Shown here in pieces: positions 16,925 to 25,803 of a stretch of 50,820 nt of DNA (its first letter is position 1; every line of letters begins with the position of its first letter). Under the pieces are notes generated by a model. That model searched no databases. It was not told the DNA's origin and saw nothing but the letters and a program-made list of their open reading frames with translations. The stretch is taken from assembly GCA_016839745.1 (NCBI GenBank), contig JAEOTS010000001.1:1-50820 (forward strand), in the 5' to 3' direction. The position numbers and the translations under genes were made by a program. The stretch is from Promethearchaeota archaeon. Its GTDB lineage: Archaea > Asgardarchaeota > Lokiarchaeia > Sigyniarchaeales > SOKP01.

Positions 16925-17914
16925 TTGGCCCAAGAAGAAGAAAGTCTTCCCACACAACCAAGAAGGATTTTAAGCATAGATGTTTTTAAAGGGCTAACTG
17001 TCCTCTTGATGGTTTTTCTTAACAGTTTTCACCCCTATGACGATGTACCAGCGTGGACTAAACACGCTGGAGACTATGGTCTAACCTATGTTGATTTAGT
17101 AGCATCTTTTTTTGTATTTATGCTTGCGCTTAACTTGAATATTTCTTATAAGCGACGCGTCGAAAAGGTTGGGAAGAAAAGAGCTTCGTTAAGATATATC
17201 CGTAGATTTTTAATTTTTATAGGTATAGGCTTAATTTTAACTATATATATAGATGTTAATGAGTTTTATTTTCGATGGGGCACCCTTCAAGTTTTAGGGA
17301 CTTCCGGTTTAATGCTACTACCACTACTTAATTTAAAACCATATATAAAGTTAATATTTGCTATAATTTTTATGATTTTACATCAATATCTTCTTTTCAC
17401 GCCGATAAGCATTATAATTTACGAATCGGTAGAAGGAGGAATCTTAGGTGTGTTTTCGTGGGGCTCAATGATGATTTTATCTTCCTTTTTAGCTGAAGGT
17501 TTAGAGAAGGGGAAGGAATACATAAGACGTTATTTCTTATTTGGAGGGTTTATTTGCCTGCTACTTGGGATTGGATCTGCTTTCTTTTGGGGAATAAGCA
17601 GACCTTATATTTCAATACCCTACATTTTAATTTCTGTGGGAGTAGCATCGATACTTTACTATTTTTTATATTATATATTTGAAGATTGGGGGAAGAATTA
17701 TAATTTCGTAAATAAAGAGAGAATTTTTAGCGCCGTAGGGAAAAATGCGTTTATCTTTTATTTAATTCATATGTTGATTGCATACTCGATTTATATGATA
17801 TTCCCCTTCGATACCCCTAGCATAATTCTCTTTCCATTAGCCATCGTTCATACCGCGTTCATTTGGCTATTAGCGTATTACATGAACAAACTAGAAATTT
17901 TTATCGTCATATAA
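16925..17914 (+). CDS. HGSNAT/NagX-like membrane acyltransferase
   Basis: 329 residues with about nine membrane helices. The N-terminal motif RILSIDVFKGLTVLLMVFLN and the following KHAGDYGLTYVDLVASFFVF resemble the heparan-alpha-glucosaminide N-acetyltransferase/YeiB group (COG4299-like), in which a conserved His-Asp region in the first loop takes part in transmembrane acetyl transfer. Here His is in the KHAGDYGLT stretch. The acceptor, perhaps a surface glycan, is unknown. No ATG precedes the conserved N-terminus, so the TTG at 16925 is the likely start; the next ATG would cut into the first helix. Confidence 0.8.
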   Translation: MAQEEESLPTQPRRILSIDVFKGLTVLLMVFLNSFHPYDDVPAWTKHAGDYGLTYVDLVASFFVFMLALNLNISYKRRVEKVGKKRASLRYIRRFLIFIGIGLILTIYIDVNEFYFRWGTLQVLGTSGLMLLPLLNLKPYIKLIFAIIFMILHQYLLFTPISIIIYESVEGGILGVFSWGSMMILSSFLAEGLEKGKEYIRRYFLFGGFICLLLGIGSAFFWGISRPYISIPYILISVGVASILYYFLYYIFEDWGKNYNFVNKERIFSAVGKNAFIFYLIHMLIAYSIYMIFPFDTPSIILFPLAIVHTAFIWLLAYYMNKLEIFIVI

Positions 17915-18020
17915 GATTGAATATTTTCTCAAAACATTCAGTTACATAATAAAGCTTATAATACAGAATTGCATAATTGTTATTTGCACGCTATTGTTAA
18001 ATTACTTAACGGGAATTAAG

Positions 18021-18326
18021 ATGAGTGTTTTAGAAGAACAATTTCTATTATTAGAAATAGATGAAGAAAACGAAGATTTTAGAGAAATTAAAGAAATTGA
18101 AGATGCAATTGACACTATATTTGATTCATTATCAATCTTCATAATTGTGGACCCTATGGATAAAACAATTTGGATATGGATGGGCGAGCACGCGAGTATT
18201 AGAAAGAAATTTATTGCAACTCAGAACGCTCCTAATATTCGAGATAAATATGGTGTAGATTTTAAAATTTTGACAGTGGACGATGGAAGCGAGCCACCTG
18301 AATTTAAAGCAATCGTAGGTTTATAA
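18021..18326 (+). CDS. Single gelsolin-like domain protein
   Basis: 101 residues from ATG 18021; a TTG nine codons upstream is possible but not needed. After an acidic N-terminal helix, the chain follows a gelsolin-type domain: a FIIVDPMDKTIWIWMG strand-turn-strand (hydrophobic strand, Asp, then aromatic strand ending W-x-G), a helix with ASIRKKFIATQNAP, and the closing VDDGSEPPEFKAIVG, like the gelsolin E-G-x-E-x-x-x-F motif. It has only one such domain, where characterised Asgard gelsolins are often two-domain. It could bind actin or, if closer to the Sec23/24 gelsolin subgroup, act elsewhere. It faces the Rab-like GTPase gene convergently. Assignment is by eye from motif pattern. Confidence 0.75.
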   Translation: MSVLEEQFLLLEIDEENEDFREIKEIEDAIDTIFDSLSIFIIVDPMDKTIWIWMGEHASIRKKFIATQNAPNIRDKYGVDFKILTVDDGSEPPEFKAIVGL

Positions 18327-18422
18327 CATTTTTTTTCTCTAAAGTGTTCGAATAATGTCGTAAGGGCGAATATCATAATATGTAGATGTAATTCTACTAT
18401 TACGGGTGTATATACAAATGAG

Positions 18423-18456
18423 CGTGAAATCTATCTTTCACGATCTTAATATCGTG
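18423..18456. terminator. Two overlapping hairpins between convergent genes
   Basis: CGTGAAA (18423-18429) pairs with TTTCACG (18436-18442) around a 6-base loop, and CACGAT (18439-18444) pairs with ATCGTG (18451-18456) around another 6-base loop. The two stems share CACG, so only one can form at a time. The site lies in the gap between two convergent genes, 5 bases from the end of the GTPase gene, so a bidirectional terminator or RNA 3'-end signal is the simplest reading. Confidence 0.45.
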
Positions 18457-18460
18457 TATC

Positions 18461-19498
18461 CTACTTTAATGCATTGTAAAGAATTTCTGCTATAGTATAG
18501 AACGCTTGCTCAACGTTTTCACCGGTTAAGGCGGATGTTTCTATGTATCCGAGGTTAAGGTACCTTGCAATATCAGAGCCTTTTTCTGAGATACTATCGG
18601 AATCATGGGTTAAATCTTTCTTATTTCCAATAACAAAACCAGTTAAAGCCGGTCTATCTTTTAATTGATTTTGGATATCGTAATACCAATTTGAAACGCT
18701 TTCTAACGAGTTTGGCTTTGACAAATCAAATATAAGGAACAAACCGTCAGATCCTAAATAGAATTGTTGTCTCATAGTTTGAAATTTCTGCTGTCCTGCA
18801 ATATCCCATAGAACTAATTGTATATAAGAATCTTTAACTTGAAATATCTTATCCGAAACGTGAACTCCAAGAGTTGGAATATAATGCCTTCGAAACGCGT
18901 TATTGGTAAATCTTAGTATTAAAGAGGATTTACCAACAGAAGGATCACCACAAATAACTATTTTAAATTTGTAGTTAATTAAATTAGCTTCTTTTATTTT
19001 TTGATCAGGAAAAGCTTTAGCATCTTCCTCGGCAATTTCGTTATTTTTAAATTCGTTTAAAAATTGATCAAGAGTAAGTGAAAGATCGTTCAAGATATCT
19101 ATATAACTTTCTCTTGGAGCTTTTGATTTTTGCAAATTTGCAATTTTCTCAGCTACTTCTTCAAACGGAGTATCAAAATAATTTAAATATTTATAAAAAA
19201 TAACATCGTCCGATTCATTAAACAATAAAGTAATTGCCCCTTGCCCAATTCCTCCCCGCCTCGATTCATCATCCCATTTTATATATTTTATTAAACCCTT
19301 TAGATTTAAGGAAGTAAATGGAAGAATTACTAACGATTCTGGGATAAGACCACTTTCTCCTGATAGAACTGTAATTGTTTTAACACTAATATGAAGTCTA
19401 CTGGATTGAGGTATATCTCCTATCCATACAAATGGATTCGGCCCCACCTCATCGTCCAATTCAGTATATAATATTCCTTTTATTATTTTTGCTTCCAT
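18461..19498 (-). CDS. Longin-like domain fused to Rab/Ras-like small GTPase
   Basis: 345 residues. Residues 1-115 are a longin-like domain (IIKGILYTELDDEVGPNP, VKTITVLSG, LPFTSLNLKGLI) shared with the GTPase fusions at 29429 and 37435. A helical linker follows, then a complete Ras-superfamily G domain: P-loop GDPSVGKSS (184-192), switch I Thr in PTLGV (208-212), DIAGQ (232-236) with the catalytic Gln, NKKD (292-295) and ETSAL (320-324). The G domain looks Rab/Ras-like; the other three GTPases here are Arf/Rag-like. There is no C-terminal Cys for prenylation, so the longin part may mediate membrane or partner binding. No GAP or GEF is identifiable nearby. Confidence 0.9.
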   Translation of the reverse strand: MEAKIIKGILYTELDDEVGPNPFVWIGDIPQSSRLHISVKTITVLSGESGLIPESLVILPFTSLNLKGLIKYIKWDDESRRGGIGQGAITLLFNESDDVIFYKYLNYFDTPFEEVAEKIANLQKSKAPRESYIDILNDLSLTLDQFLNEFKNNEIAEEDAKAFPDQKIKEANLINYKFKIVICGDPSVGKSSLILRFTNNAFRRHYIPTLGVHVSDKIFQVKDSYIQLVLWDIAGQQKFQTMRQQFYLGSDGLFLIFDLSKPNSLESVSNWYYDIQNQLKDRPALTGFVIGNKKDLTHDSDSISEKGSDIARYLNLGYIETSALTGENVEQAFYTIAEILYNALK

Positions 19499-19633
19499 AG
19501 TTAGACAATGTTATTGCAAACAAAAAATTGAAAATTTCTTAATATAATTAGGGTGTAAAAATATAAATATTAAAGCTTTTTAGATTGAAAAAGTTTAAAT
19601 TAACGACTTTCCTTCAAGATTACCACAAAAAAA

Positions 19634-19734
19634 TGGGAAAGGGGGGAGTTGAACCCCCGACCTCTCAGTTCCGAACCGAGATTAACGCTAAAACTTAGAA
19701 GTTTCAGTATCATTCCAAGCTAGACCACCTTCCC
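19634..19734 (-). tRNA. tRNA-Pro (CGG) with non-canonical intron
   Basis: On the minus strand the acceptor GGGAAGG pairs with CTTTCCC (one G-U), followed by discriminator A. The T arm is GGGGG-TTCAACT-CCCCC. The anticodon arm is CTCGG-TTCGGAA-CTGAG, with anticodon CGG at 19671-19673. The D-arm sequence GGTCTAGCTTGGAATGAT resembles tRNA-Pro. Between the D stem and the anticodon stem lie about 26-28 extra bases, which no tRNA can hold at this position, so I read them as an archaeal intron. Its core is a hairpin, CTGAAACT-TCTA-AGTTTTAG (19688-19707). Exact splice points are not certain; the mature tRNA would be about 73-75 bases. Confidence 0.9.
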
Positions 19735-19805
19735 GATATAAAATCGACATTTCAAGTGGAAACTATTTACTAATGATAAATAGGACGAATTAAAAATAAG
19801 GTATG

Positions 19806-20087
19806 TTAGTCTTTTATATTTTCTAACAATGAAATTATCCGATATATTGTCGTACGTGAATGAAATGGAATATTTGCATCTTGAGACAAATCTGTGATCA
19901 TGTACATAACATTGCTTGCAAGAACTGCAGGTGTATCGTCGTCACGCTGTAATTCATCAATTCCCTTCTGAGCAACGCGTTTGATGTTTCTTGGAACTCC
20001 TCGGTCTTTGATCATGCCATTTAATAGATAATCGACTTTTTCAAATGTATCAAGTATTTCTTCTGTAAATTCATTACCCCTCGGCAA
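19806..20087 (-). CDS. UPF0147 family protein
   Basis: 93 residues, all-helical, matching the archaea-specific UPF0147 family in length and pattern: GVPRNIKRVAQKGIDEL, the DDDTPAVLASNVMYMI core and a C-terminal helix after IPFHSRTTIYRI. The biochemical role is not established. It sits close to the tRNA gene and to PEP synthase on the same strand, but with spacers that argue against a tight operon. Confidence 0.92.
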   Translation of the reverse strand: MPRGNEFTEEILDTFEKVDYLLNGMIKDRGVPRNIKRVAQKGIDELQRDDDTPAVLASNVMYMITDLSQDANIPFHSRTTIYRIISLLENIKD

Positions 20088-20232
20088 TATTATCCCACCA
20101 GAGTATTTGTTTAAATAAAAAATTAATTAAAAATCTCAGTATCTTGCTTTTTTTGAATATTCATTGAAATTTAATTTTTTTGATTTTAAAAAAAATAGAA
20201 CATATTAAGAGGTAGAAAATTAAATTTAAAAA

Positions 20233-23148
20233 TTAGAATATCCCAAATTCACGAATTTGTCTCGTTAATTTTGGAATTTCTCCCTCGCTAATGGTGATCT
20301 TTTCGTTATATTTATTGTATAACTTAGAAAACGCTTTAATATCTCCTTGATTTAAATCTCTTATAAAATTATACGAAATTTCAGAAATTTCCTTAAAAAT
20401 GTCATCAAATTTTTGTGTTATTTCTAACAAGTTCTTATCTATTTCCTTTAATTGCTTTCTTACCATATTTCGTAATTTTCCACGAGGTATTCTAATAGTT
20501 TCTATTAAGTTATCGCACCGATCTAGAAATTTATAAGTATTTACCTTGTTTTCTTCCGTTAATTTCGACTCAATAATTTCAGTGCGCCAAGTATTAATTC
20601 GTCCACGAGCAAAAGTATCAAAATTAAGCGATATAGAATCAATTCCTTCTCTAACTAAAAATCTTAAAAATTCTGGGTCGTCACTAGGGGCTTGTCCGCA
20701 AATTCCGACCTTTTTTTTTCGCGCGTGGGCGGTTTCAATTAAATGGCTAACTGATCTTCGAATAGATTCGCTATTAGTATTATACTCATAACTATTCATT
20801 AATGGAATCATTTTTTCGTTGTCTCGACCTACGCCATATGTTAGTTGGGTAAGATCGTTGCTACCTATACTGAATCCATCGAAATATTCGCAGAAGATAT
20901 CAGCACAAATAATGTTTGAAGGTATCTCAGCCATAACATAGACCTTAAGACCATCTTGACCCCTAACTAAACCTTCACTTTCCATAATCTCTATTATTTT
21001 TTTAGCTTCTGCAGGACTTCTACAAAACGGAAGCATGGGAATTATGTTAATTAGTCCCCATTCTCGTGCTTTCTTAATAGCTTTCAGTTCCAAAATAAAC
21101 GCTTCTTGGAATTCTTCATGAACGTAACGTGAACACCCCCTAAATCCAAGCATTGGATTATTTTCTTCTCCTTCGTATATCCATCCCCCAATTAGATTGG
21201 CATACTCGTTAGTTTTAAAATCTGAAAGCCGAACTACACATTCTCCTATTTCGCCGTTAGGTAATACCTTCCAAACACCTGCTGCAATTGTTGCAATTCC
21301 TTCCGCCAATTTTTCGATGTAATATTCTTCCTTGTCATCGTATCCCGTTGTTATTTCTCTAATCGTATCAATCGTCTCTTTTAATTTCACGATTTCCCTG
21401 TTAAATGGATCCTTATGGTATAAGTCGCTTTTCTTTATATTTTCTATTTTTTTTCTGTGTTCCAGTAGAACTCCATACCTCATAACTAAAGAATCAAACT
21501 CGATTAAAGCATTTGGATGAATTTTAATTTCGTCGTTTATTATAAACTCTAATCGGGCTAATCCTGTACCATCTGGATACTTACCTGACGAAAGAGCACC
21601 CTTTGGAATTCCTAAGTTAACCAAAACCTGAGTTTTTGTATGTGGGAGTTGTGAAAATTCGATCGAATCATAATCGTAACTGACATCTTTCAACCATATT
21701 CGCGGTTCCCCTTCACTACAATCGATGGTAACGCTTTCAAGGCCGTCTCGCTGTTTTTCCTTAATTTTTTCTATTATATTGTCTGCTCCGACTATTGAAG
21801 CGATATTTAACTCTCGGGATACTATCGCAGCATGACAAGTCGGGCCACCTTTTTCCGTAATAACGCCCCCTAAGTTCTGCATATAAGAAGTCCAATCGGG
21901 GTTAGTTTCTTCAGTAATTAAAATGTCCCCCTCCTCTAATAGATGGGCGTCGTTAATTGAAACGATTAGCTTGATTTTACCATATCCGATTCTGCGACCA
22001 ATTGCGGTTCCATTATTTTCTATTAAAAACCCATCTTCTATAAGTTTTATAGGATCTTCTAATAAATAATAGATTTCTTCGGTATCTCCTTTCTGTGAGT
22101 GAACAGTTTCAGGTCGAGCTTGTACTATATATACTTTTCCGTCGTTACCTAAAGCCCATTCGATATCCATACGTCGCTCGTAATGTTCTCGTATTTTAAT
22201 AGCATATTCTGCTAAAATTCTAACTTCTTCCTCAGCTAAACAAAACTGTTTTTGTCTTTCTAATTCCACCGGTAGAGTAATAGTCCCTCCTTTTTCCGAG
22301 TCAAATATCATCATCTGTTCTTTTTTGACTAATTCGCGACTAATTATTTGTAGCTTAGGACCGTGTTTGAATACAATAAACTCGTCTCCTTTCTCTACTC
22401 CTTGAACGATAAGTTCTCCAAGACCAACAGTTCCTCGAATCACAACTACATTTGGATTTCCCGAATCTGGATCTTCAGTAAACATAACGCCAGATGATTT
22501 TACTCCTTTTAATCCTCCAGCGATTTCTTGTACACCCACGCTTAGTTTAACTGTGAAGTGATCGAAACCAGCTCTCTCTCTGTACATAGTAGCTCTAGTT
22601 GTGAAAATTGACGCCATATCTTTAAGTATATATTCTAATATCTGATTTTCCCCTGAGATATTTAAATGTGTATCTTGCTGTCCAGCAAATGAAGCGTCAG
22701 GTAGATCCTCTGCAGTGGCAGAGCTTCTAATTGCAAAAGTACTTTCACTTCCGATCCGATCCACCAAAATGTGGTATGCTTCTAAAATCTCGTCGGCTAA
22801 ACTATCGGGTATTTTTGCTTGTTCAATTACGTACCTGATATCAGCACAGAATTTATCAACCTTTTGAATAGATTTTATGTCTTCTTTTTTAAGCTCCTCC
22901 GCGATCTTGTCGATATCTCGTTTAATATAATTCTTTAGCGTTATCTCTTCGTTCTTAATCCTGAAATAATTAGTCTCTAAAATATAATCATATGCATCTG
23001 CTGTAACTGCGAATCCTAAGGGTACTGGGATACCAAAGGAGAGAAGTTCTCCTAAAGAAGCGTTTTTTCCTCCAACAATACCCACATCATTAGCTCTAAC
23101 ATCGTCGAAAAATTTAATATAGCGAAAGCTTGGTTTTTCTTCTTCCAT
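20233..23148 (-). CDS. ppsA: Phosphoenolpyruvate synthase with C-terminal extension
   Basis: The enzyme (EC 2.7.9.2) converts pyruvate and ATP to PEP, AMP and phosphate, feeding gluconeogenesis. Order of domains: ATP-grasp nucleotide domain (about 1-350, with SATAEDLPDASFAGQQ), phosphohistidine domain with GGPTCHAAIVSRE (His439), and the PEP/pyruvate barrel with FRGCSRY (669-675), IGSNDLTQLTYGVGRDN and the catalytic Cys in GICGQAPSDDPEF (815-827). At 971 residues it is well above the usual 760-820. The surplus is an insertion of about 30 residues around 565-600 and a helical C-terminal extension from about 860 to 971. The start ATG is followed by the typical FDDVRANDVGIVGGKNASLGE region. Confidence 0.95.
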   Translation of the reverse strand: MEEEKPSFRYIKFFDDVRANDVGIVGGKNASLGELLSFGIPVPLGFAVTADAYDYILETNYFRIKNEEITLKNYIKRDIDKIAEELKKEDIKSIQKVDKFCADIRYVIEQAKIPDSLADEILEAYHILVDRIGSESTFAIRSSATAEDLPDASFAGQQDTHLNISGENQILEYILKDMASIFTTRATMYRERAGFDHFTVKLSVGVQEIAGGLKGVKSSGVMFTEDPDSGNPNVVVIRGTVGLGELIVQGVEKGDEFIVFKHGPKLQIISRELVKKEQMMIFDSEKGGTITLPVELERQKQFCLAEEEVRILAEYAIKIREHYERRMDIEWALGNDGKVYIVQARPETVHSQKGDTEEIYYLLEDPIKLIEDGFLIENNGTAIGRRIGYGKIKLIVSINDAHLLEEGDILITEETNPDWTSYMQNLGGVITEKGGPTCHAAIVSRELNIASIVGADNIIEKIKEKQRDGLESVTIDCSEGEPRIWLKDVSYDYDSIEFSQLPHTKTQVLVNLGIPKGALSSGKYPDGTGLARLEFIINDEIKIHPNALIEFDSLVMRYGVLLEHRKKIENIKKSDLYHKDPFNREIVKLKETIDTIREITTGYDDKEEYYIEKLAEGIATIAAGVWKVLPNGEIGECVVRLSDFKTNEYANLIGGWIYEGEENNPMLGFRGCSRYVHEEFQEAFILELKAIKKAREWGLINIIPMLPFCRSPAEAKKIIEIMESEGLVRGQDGLKVYVMAEIPSNIICADIFCEYFDGFSIGSNDLTQLTYGVGRDNEKMIPLMNSYEYNTNSESIRRSVSHLIETAHARKKKVGICGQAPSDDPEFLRFLVREGIDSISLNFDTFARGRINTWRTEIIESKLTEENKVNTYKFLDRCDNLIETIRIPRGKLRNMVRKQLKEIDKNLLEITQKFDDIFKEISEISYNFIRDLNQGDIKAFSKLYNKYNEKITISEGEIPKLTRQIREFGIF

Positions 23149-23393
23149 CGCAAAATCACAAAAAATTTATTTTTCTTTTACTCTCTTTTTTAAGTTTTTT
23201 AAGTTTTTTATAAATTGTCAATTTATGGGATACATAATCCTTTCTTCCCATCCTTAAAAAGTTAATTTCTCTATTTTAGTAATATTAGATAATTTTAGAC
23301 ACAATTGTAAGATTTTTATATCACTGTTTCTAGTTATTTATTACCGCGAAATTAAATTTACTAATAAAATTAATAGCGAGATGAATATGAAAA

Positions 23394-23720
23394 ATGCCAT
23401 ATCTATTTACAACGTCTTCTTACCCGACCGATTTAAGAGATGAGGTAGTCGAAGCTTATTTTAAAATGTTAAAAGAAATGCCTTTTGATAAATCTCTCGG
23501 AAAAGAAACAATACAGGTAGCAGTTACAACAAATCCTAAGGGAGTAGAGTCTTTAAGTATAATGAATGTAAAAGAGGGTAAACTTACGGAAGCCATATTA
23601 TGGACTTATAAAAGGATGACCTATTTTCAGTTAATCAAAGGATTTGAGTATAAAATTCGAGTGTGGACTACTATAGTAGAGGCGTTGGAAAGTATCAATC
23701 GAAGTTTACCAGACCAATAA
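23394..23720 (+). CDS. Hypothetical small alpha/beta protein, 108 aa
   Basis: The product MPYLFTTSSYPTD... has a beta-alpha-beta-beta-alpha-beta-like pattern with a C-terminal helix (TTIVEALESINRS), which suggests a dimeric alpha/beta-barrel (ferredoxin-like) fold. I cannot name a family or ligand. It is convergent with the similarly sized DUF3303-like gene at 23876, and both may have the same fold. The ATG is preceded by AATATGAAAA without a strong ribosome binding site. Confidence 0.7.
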   Translation: MPYLFTTSSYPTDLRDEVVEAYFKMLKEMPFDKSLGKETIQVAVTTNPKGVESLSIMNVKEGKLTEAILWTYKRMTYFQLIKGFEYKIRVWTTIVEALESINRSLPDQ

Positions 23721-23875
23721 AATAACTATTTTTTTTTATTTTTCTTTTAAAAAAGAAGTCAAAATGAGTAAATTCTGAATCTCCTCTTTCTTCAAAAAAA
23801 AAGATAATTAGAATTTTAGATTTTGATGAATTATTTACTGGAACTCCTTGATAAGAAATATAAATCTCTTTATTG

Positions 23876-24190
23876 TTATCCTTTTATTTGTTTTTTCAAT
23901 TTCACCATGATTGGGAGCATTTTAACTACTTCCATGGCAGGAGTGGATTTCATGGATCTAATAAAACCGGGTTTAGAGATTCTCCACATGTTAACATTCC
24001 TCGCGAGAGCTTCTTCACTGTCGGCTTCATCTATGCCAATACCCCAGTAATCCGAGGTACTCATATAAAATGCGATTTGTTTAACTCCTTCTGAGGGGAA
24101 GGCTTTTTTACTAATAAGCTCTTGAGCAATTTCAGATAATTCTGCGGGATCAAAATCAGGATTTAACTCCCAATATGAAATAAATATCAT
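23876..24190 (-). CDS. DUF3303-like dimeric alpha/beta-barrel protein
   Basis: 104 residues. The start MIFISYWELNP, the middle VKQIAFYMSTSDYWGIGIDEADSEEAL and the end AMEVVKMLPIMVKL follow the strand/helix order of DUF3303-type proteins, small dimers of unknown role. There is no signal peptide or membrane helix. Family name is my judgement from the pattern and moderately sure. Confidence 0.7.
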   Translation of the reverse strand: MIFISYWELNPDFDPAELSEIAQELISKKAFPSEGVKQIAFYMSTSDYWGIGIDEADSEEALARNVNMWRISKPGFIRSMKSTPAMEVVKMLPIMVKLKKQIKG

Positions 24191-24473
24191 TTTTATTTAC
24201 CACCTATATAATTTAATTTTTAATATAATTTTTTTAGATTAGATTTCGATACAGATTACTAATTTATAATAAGTCATTTAAAATTTTACTTTACTGGCAA
24301 AAAAGACAGAAATTATTTGAAAAAAGCGTAATCTTATCAGGAGTAAATAAAAAAAGAGAAAAATGAAAATTAAGTGATTAAAAATGGAGTTACAAAAATA
24401 GTCTATTTCATATTTTTAAATCTTTTTTTTTTTAACTAATTTGTACTAGAAGAGGATACTAAAATTCTAATAG

Positions 24474-25010
24474 TTAATAAGTTTTTGAAATTTGATTTAA
24501 CTCTTCGTTAAATACTTCAAAATCCGGTTCTGAGAATAAACAGAAAACGATTTCTCTTATTTGAGTTTCTCCAGCAAGATATTCTTTAGCAGTCAGGATC
24601 ATAATTTTTGCGCATCTATCAATTGGATATCCAAAAATTCCAGTAGATATAGCAGGAAACGCGATTGTTTTTAATCCATGCTCGTCCATTAGTTTAAAGC
24701 TGTTTAAAACTGCGCTTCTTAATTTAATATCTTCATTACCTTTACCCATACGAGGACCCACAGCATGAATTACATGTCTAGCTTTTAAATTTCCTCCAGT
24801 TGTAATAACTGCGCCCCCTACGAATGTGCCTCCTATTTTATCACATTCCATTTGAATTGCTGCTCCTCCTTTGCGTCTAATTGCGCCAGCTACTCCTCCA
24901 CCTAAAATTAATTGAGCATTCGCTGCGTTAACGATAACATCTGTGTTTAATTCTGTAATATCTCCTTGAACCAACTTTATTATAGAATTTTTAACTTTTA
25001 TTTCTTTCAT
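24474..25010 (-). CDS. Macro domain ADP-ribose hydrolase (MacroD/YmdB-like)
   Basis: 178 residues forming one macro domain, which binds ADP-ribose and in this subgroup usually removes the acetyl group of O-acetyl-ADP-ribose or mono-ADP-ribose from proteins. Motifs: QGDITEL (15-21), VIVNAANA (25-32), GGGVAGAIRRKGG (37-49) and PAISTGIFGYP (119-129), the phosphate-binding loop. Asn28 and Asn31 and the Gly-rich loop match active MacroD-type enzymes. Cytosolic. It is a standalone gene; no sirtuin or ADP-ribosyltransferase is nearby. Confidence 0.93.
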   Translation of the reverse strand: MKEIKVKNSIIKLVQGDITELNTDVIVNAANAQLILGGGVAGAIRRKGGAAIQMECDKIGGTFVGGAVITTGGNLKARHVIHAVGPRMGKGNEDIKLRSAVLNSFKLMDEHGLKTIAFPAISTGIFGYPIDRCAKIMILTAKEYLAGETQIREIVFCLFSEPDFEVFNEELNQISKTY

Positions 25011-25062
25011 CTAAAATTTAAACTCTTATATTAGTGTTTTAAAAAAAGTATAGAAAAGAAAT

Positions 25063-25803
25063 TTATTCTGATGAAGGTTCCTGATCTTTCTTTAAAATCT
25101 CATCGAGTTTTGATCGATCTTCCTCGCTCATTTTACTCATTGCTTCCATATTTTGTCTCATTAGGTCCATCATAACTTTCTGTGAAATTAACTGACTTAA
25201 AACCGGTAACGCAATTCTCATACGAGTCAGTTCGTAAAACATTTGTTTGGCAGTATCTCTCATTTCCTTTAGATCGTCCTTAGTCATGCCCTCTTCACCA
25301 ATACCGGGGCATTCAACGTCAACAACCGTAAAATTTTTACCATCATATTCCAAGGGGTAAGTTCTACAACTTAAAGGACGATTATCGTAAACTAAACACT
25401 CGTTTTTCTCTTTATTATAGAGGGGACATTTTACTTCTAATAAGTCTTCGATGGGAACAGCTCCAAATGGATCTTTTGGTTTCTCTTCTTCTCCTTCTTT
25501 AGGAGGTGGTGGTAGGGGTTTAAGAACTAGATCAATTCCTCCGTCCGGTTTACTGTATATGTCCATATAAGGTAAAAAATTTGCTACAACGCCGTTTCTT
25601 GCCCATAATTCTAAGTCCCAAAAGGTAATTGGTATAGGTCCTCGATTTTGACAACATTTGTCACATCGGGTACATTTAAAAGTAAATTTTGCTTTAGGTT
25701 CTTCAGCATCAGTTTTCGCATCATTAATTTCTTTATCTTGTTTTGCTTCCTCAATTTCGTCTATTAATTCTGATTCTTCTTCATTTTTACTATTTTCCGT
25801 CAT
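25063..25803 (-). CDS. YkgJ-type Cys-cluster protein (CxxCxxCC), copy 1
   Basis: 246 residues. An acidic N-terminal tail of about 40 residues is followed by the YkgJ-type cluster: FKCTRCDKCCQNRGPIP, then KCPLYNKEKNECLVYDNRPLSCRTYPLEY and a later Cys. The eight conserved cysteines are thought to bind metal, possibly zinc or an iron-sulfur cluster. A helical C-terminal part (about 190-246) is rich in Met and acidic residues. Function of the family is unclear. A second member lies at 44760-45377. Confidence 0.9.
   Translation of the reverse strand: MTENSKNEEESELIDEIEEAKQDKEINDAKTDAEEPKAKFTFKCTRCDKCCQNRGPIPITFWDLELWARNGVVANFLPYMDIYSKPDGGIDLVLKPLPPPPKEGEEEKPKDPFGAVPIEDLLEVKCPLYNKEKNECLVYDNRPLSCRTYPLEYDGKNFTVVDVECPGIGEEGMTKDDLKEMRDTAKQMFYELTRMRIALPVLSQLISQKVMMDLMRQNMEAMSKMSEEDRSKLDEILKKDQEPSSE

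Noticed and set aside
23823..24094. Plus-strand ORFs overlapping the DUF3303-like gene
   Set aside because: Composition looks like shadow translation, and the minus-strand gene has a sensible start and fold pattern.
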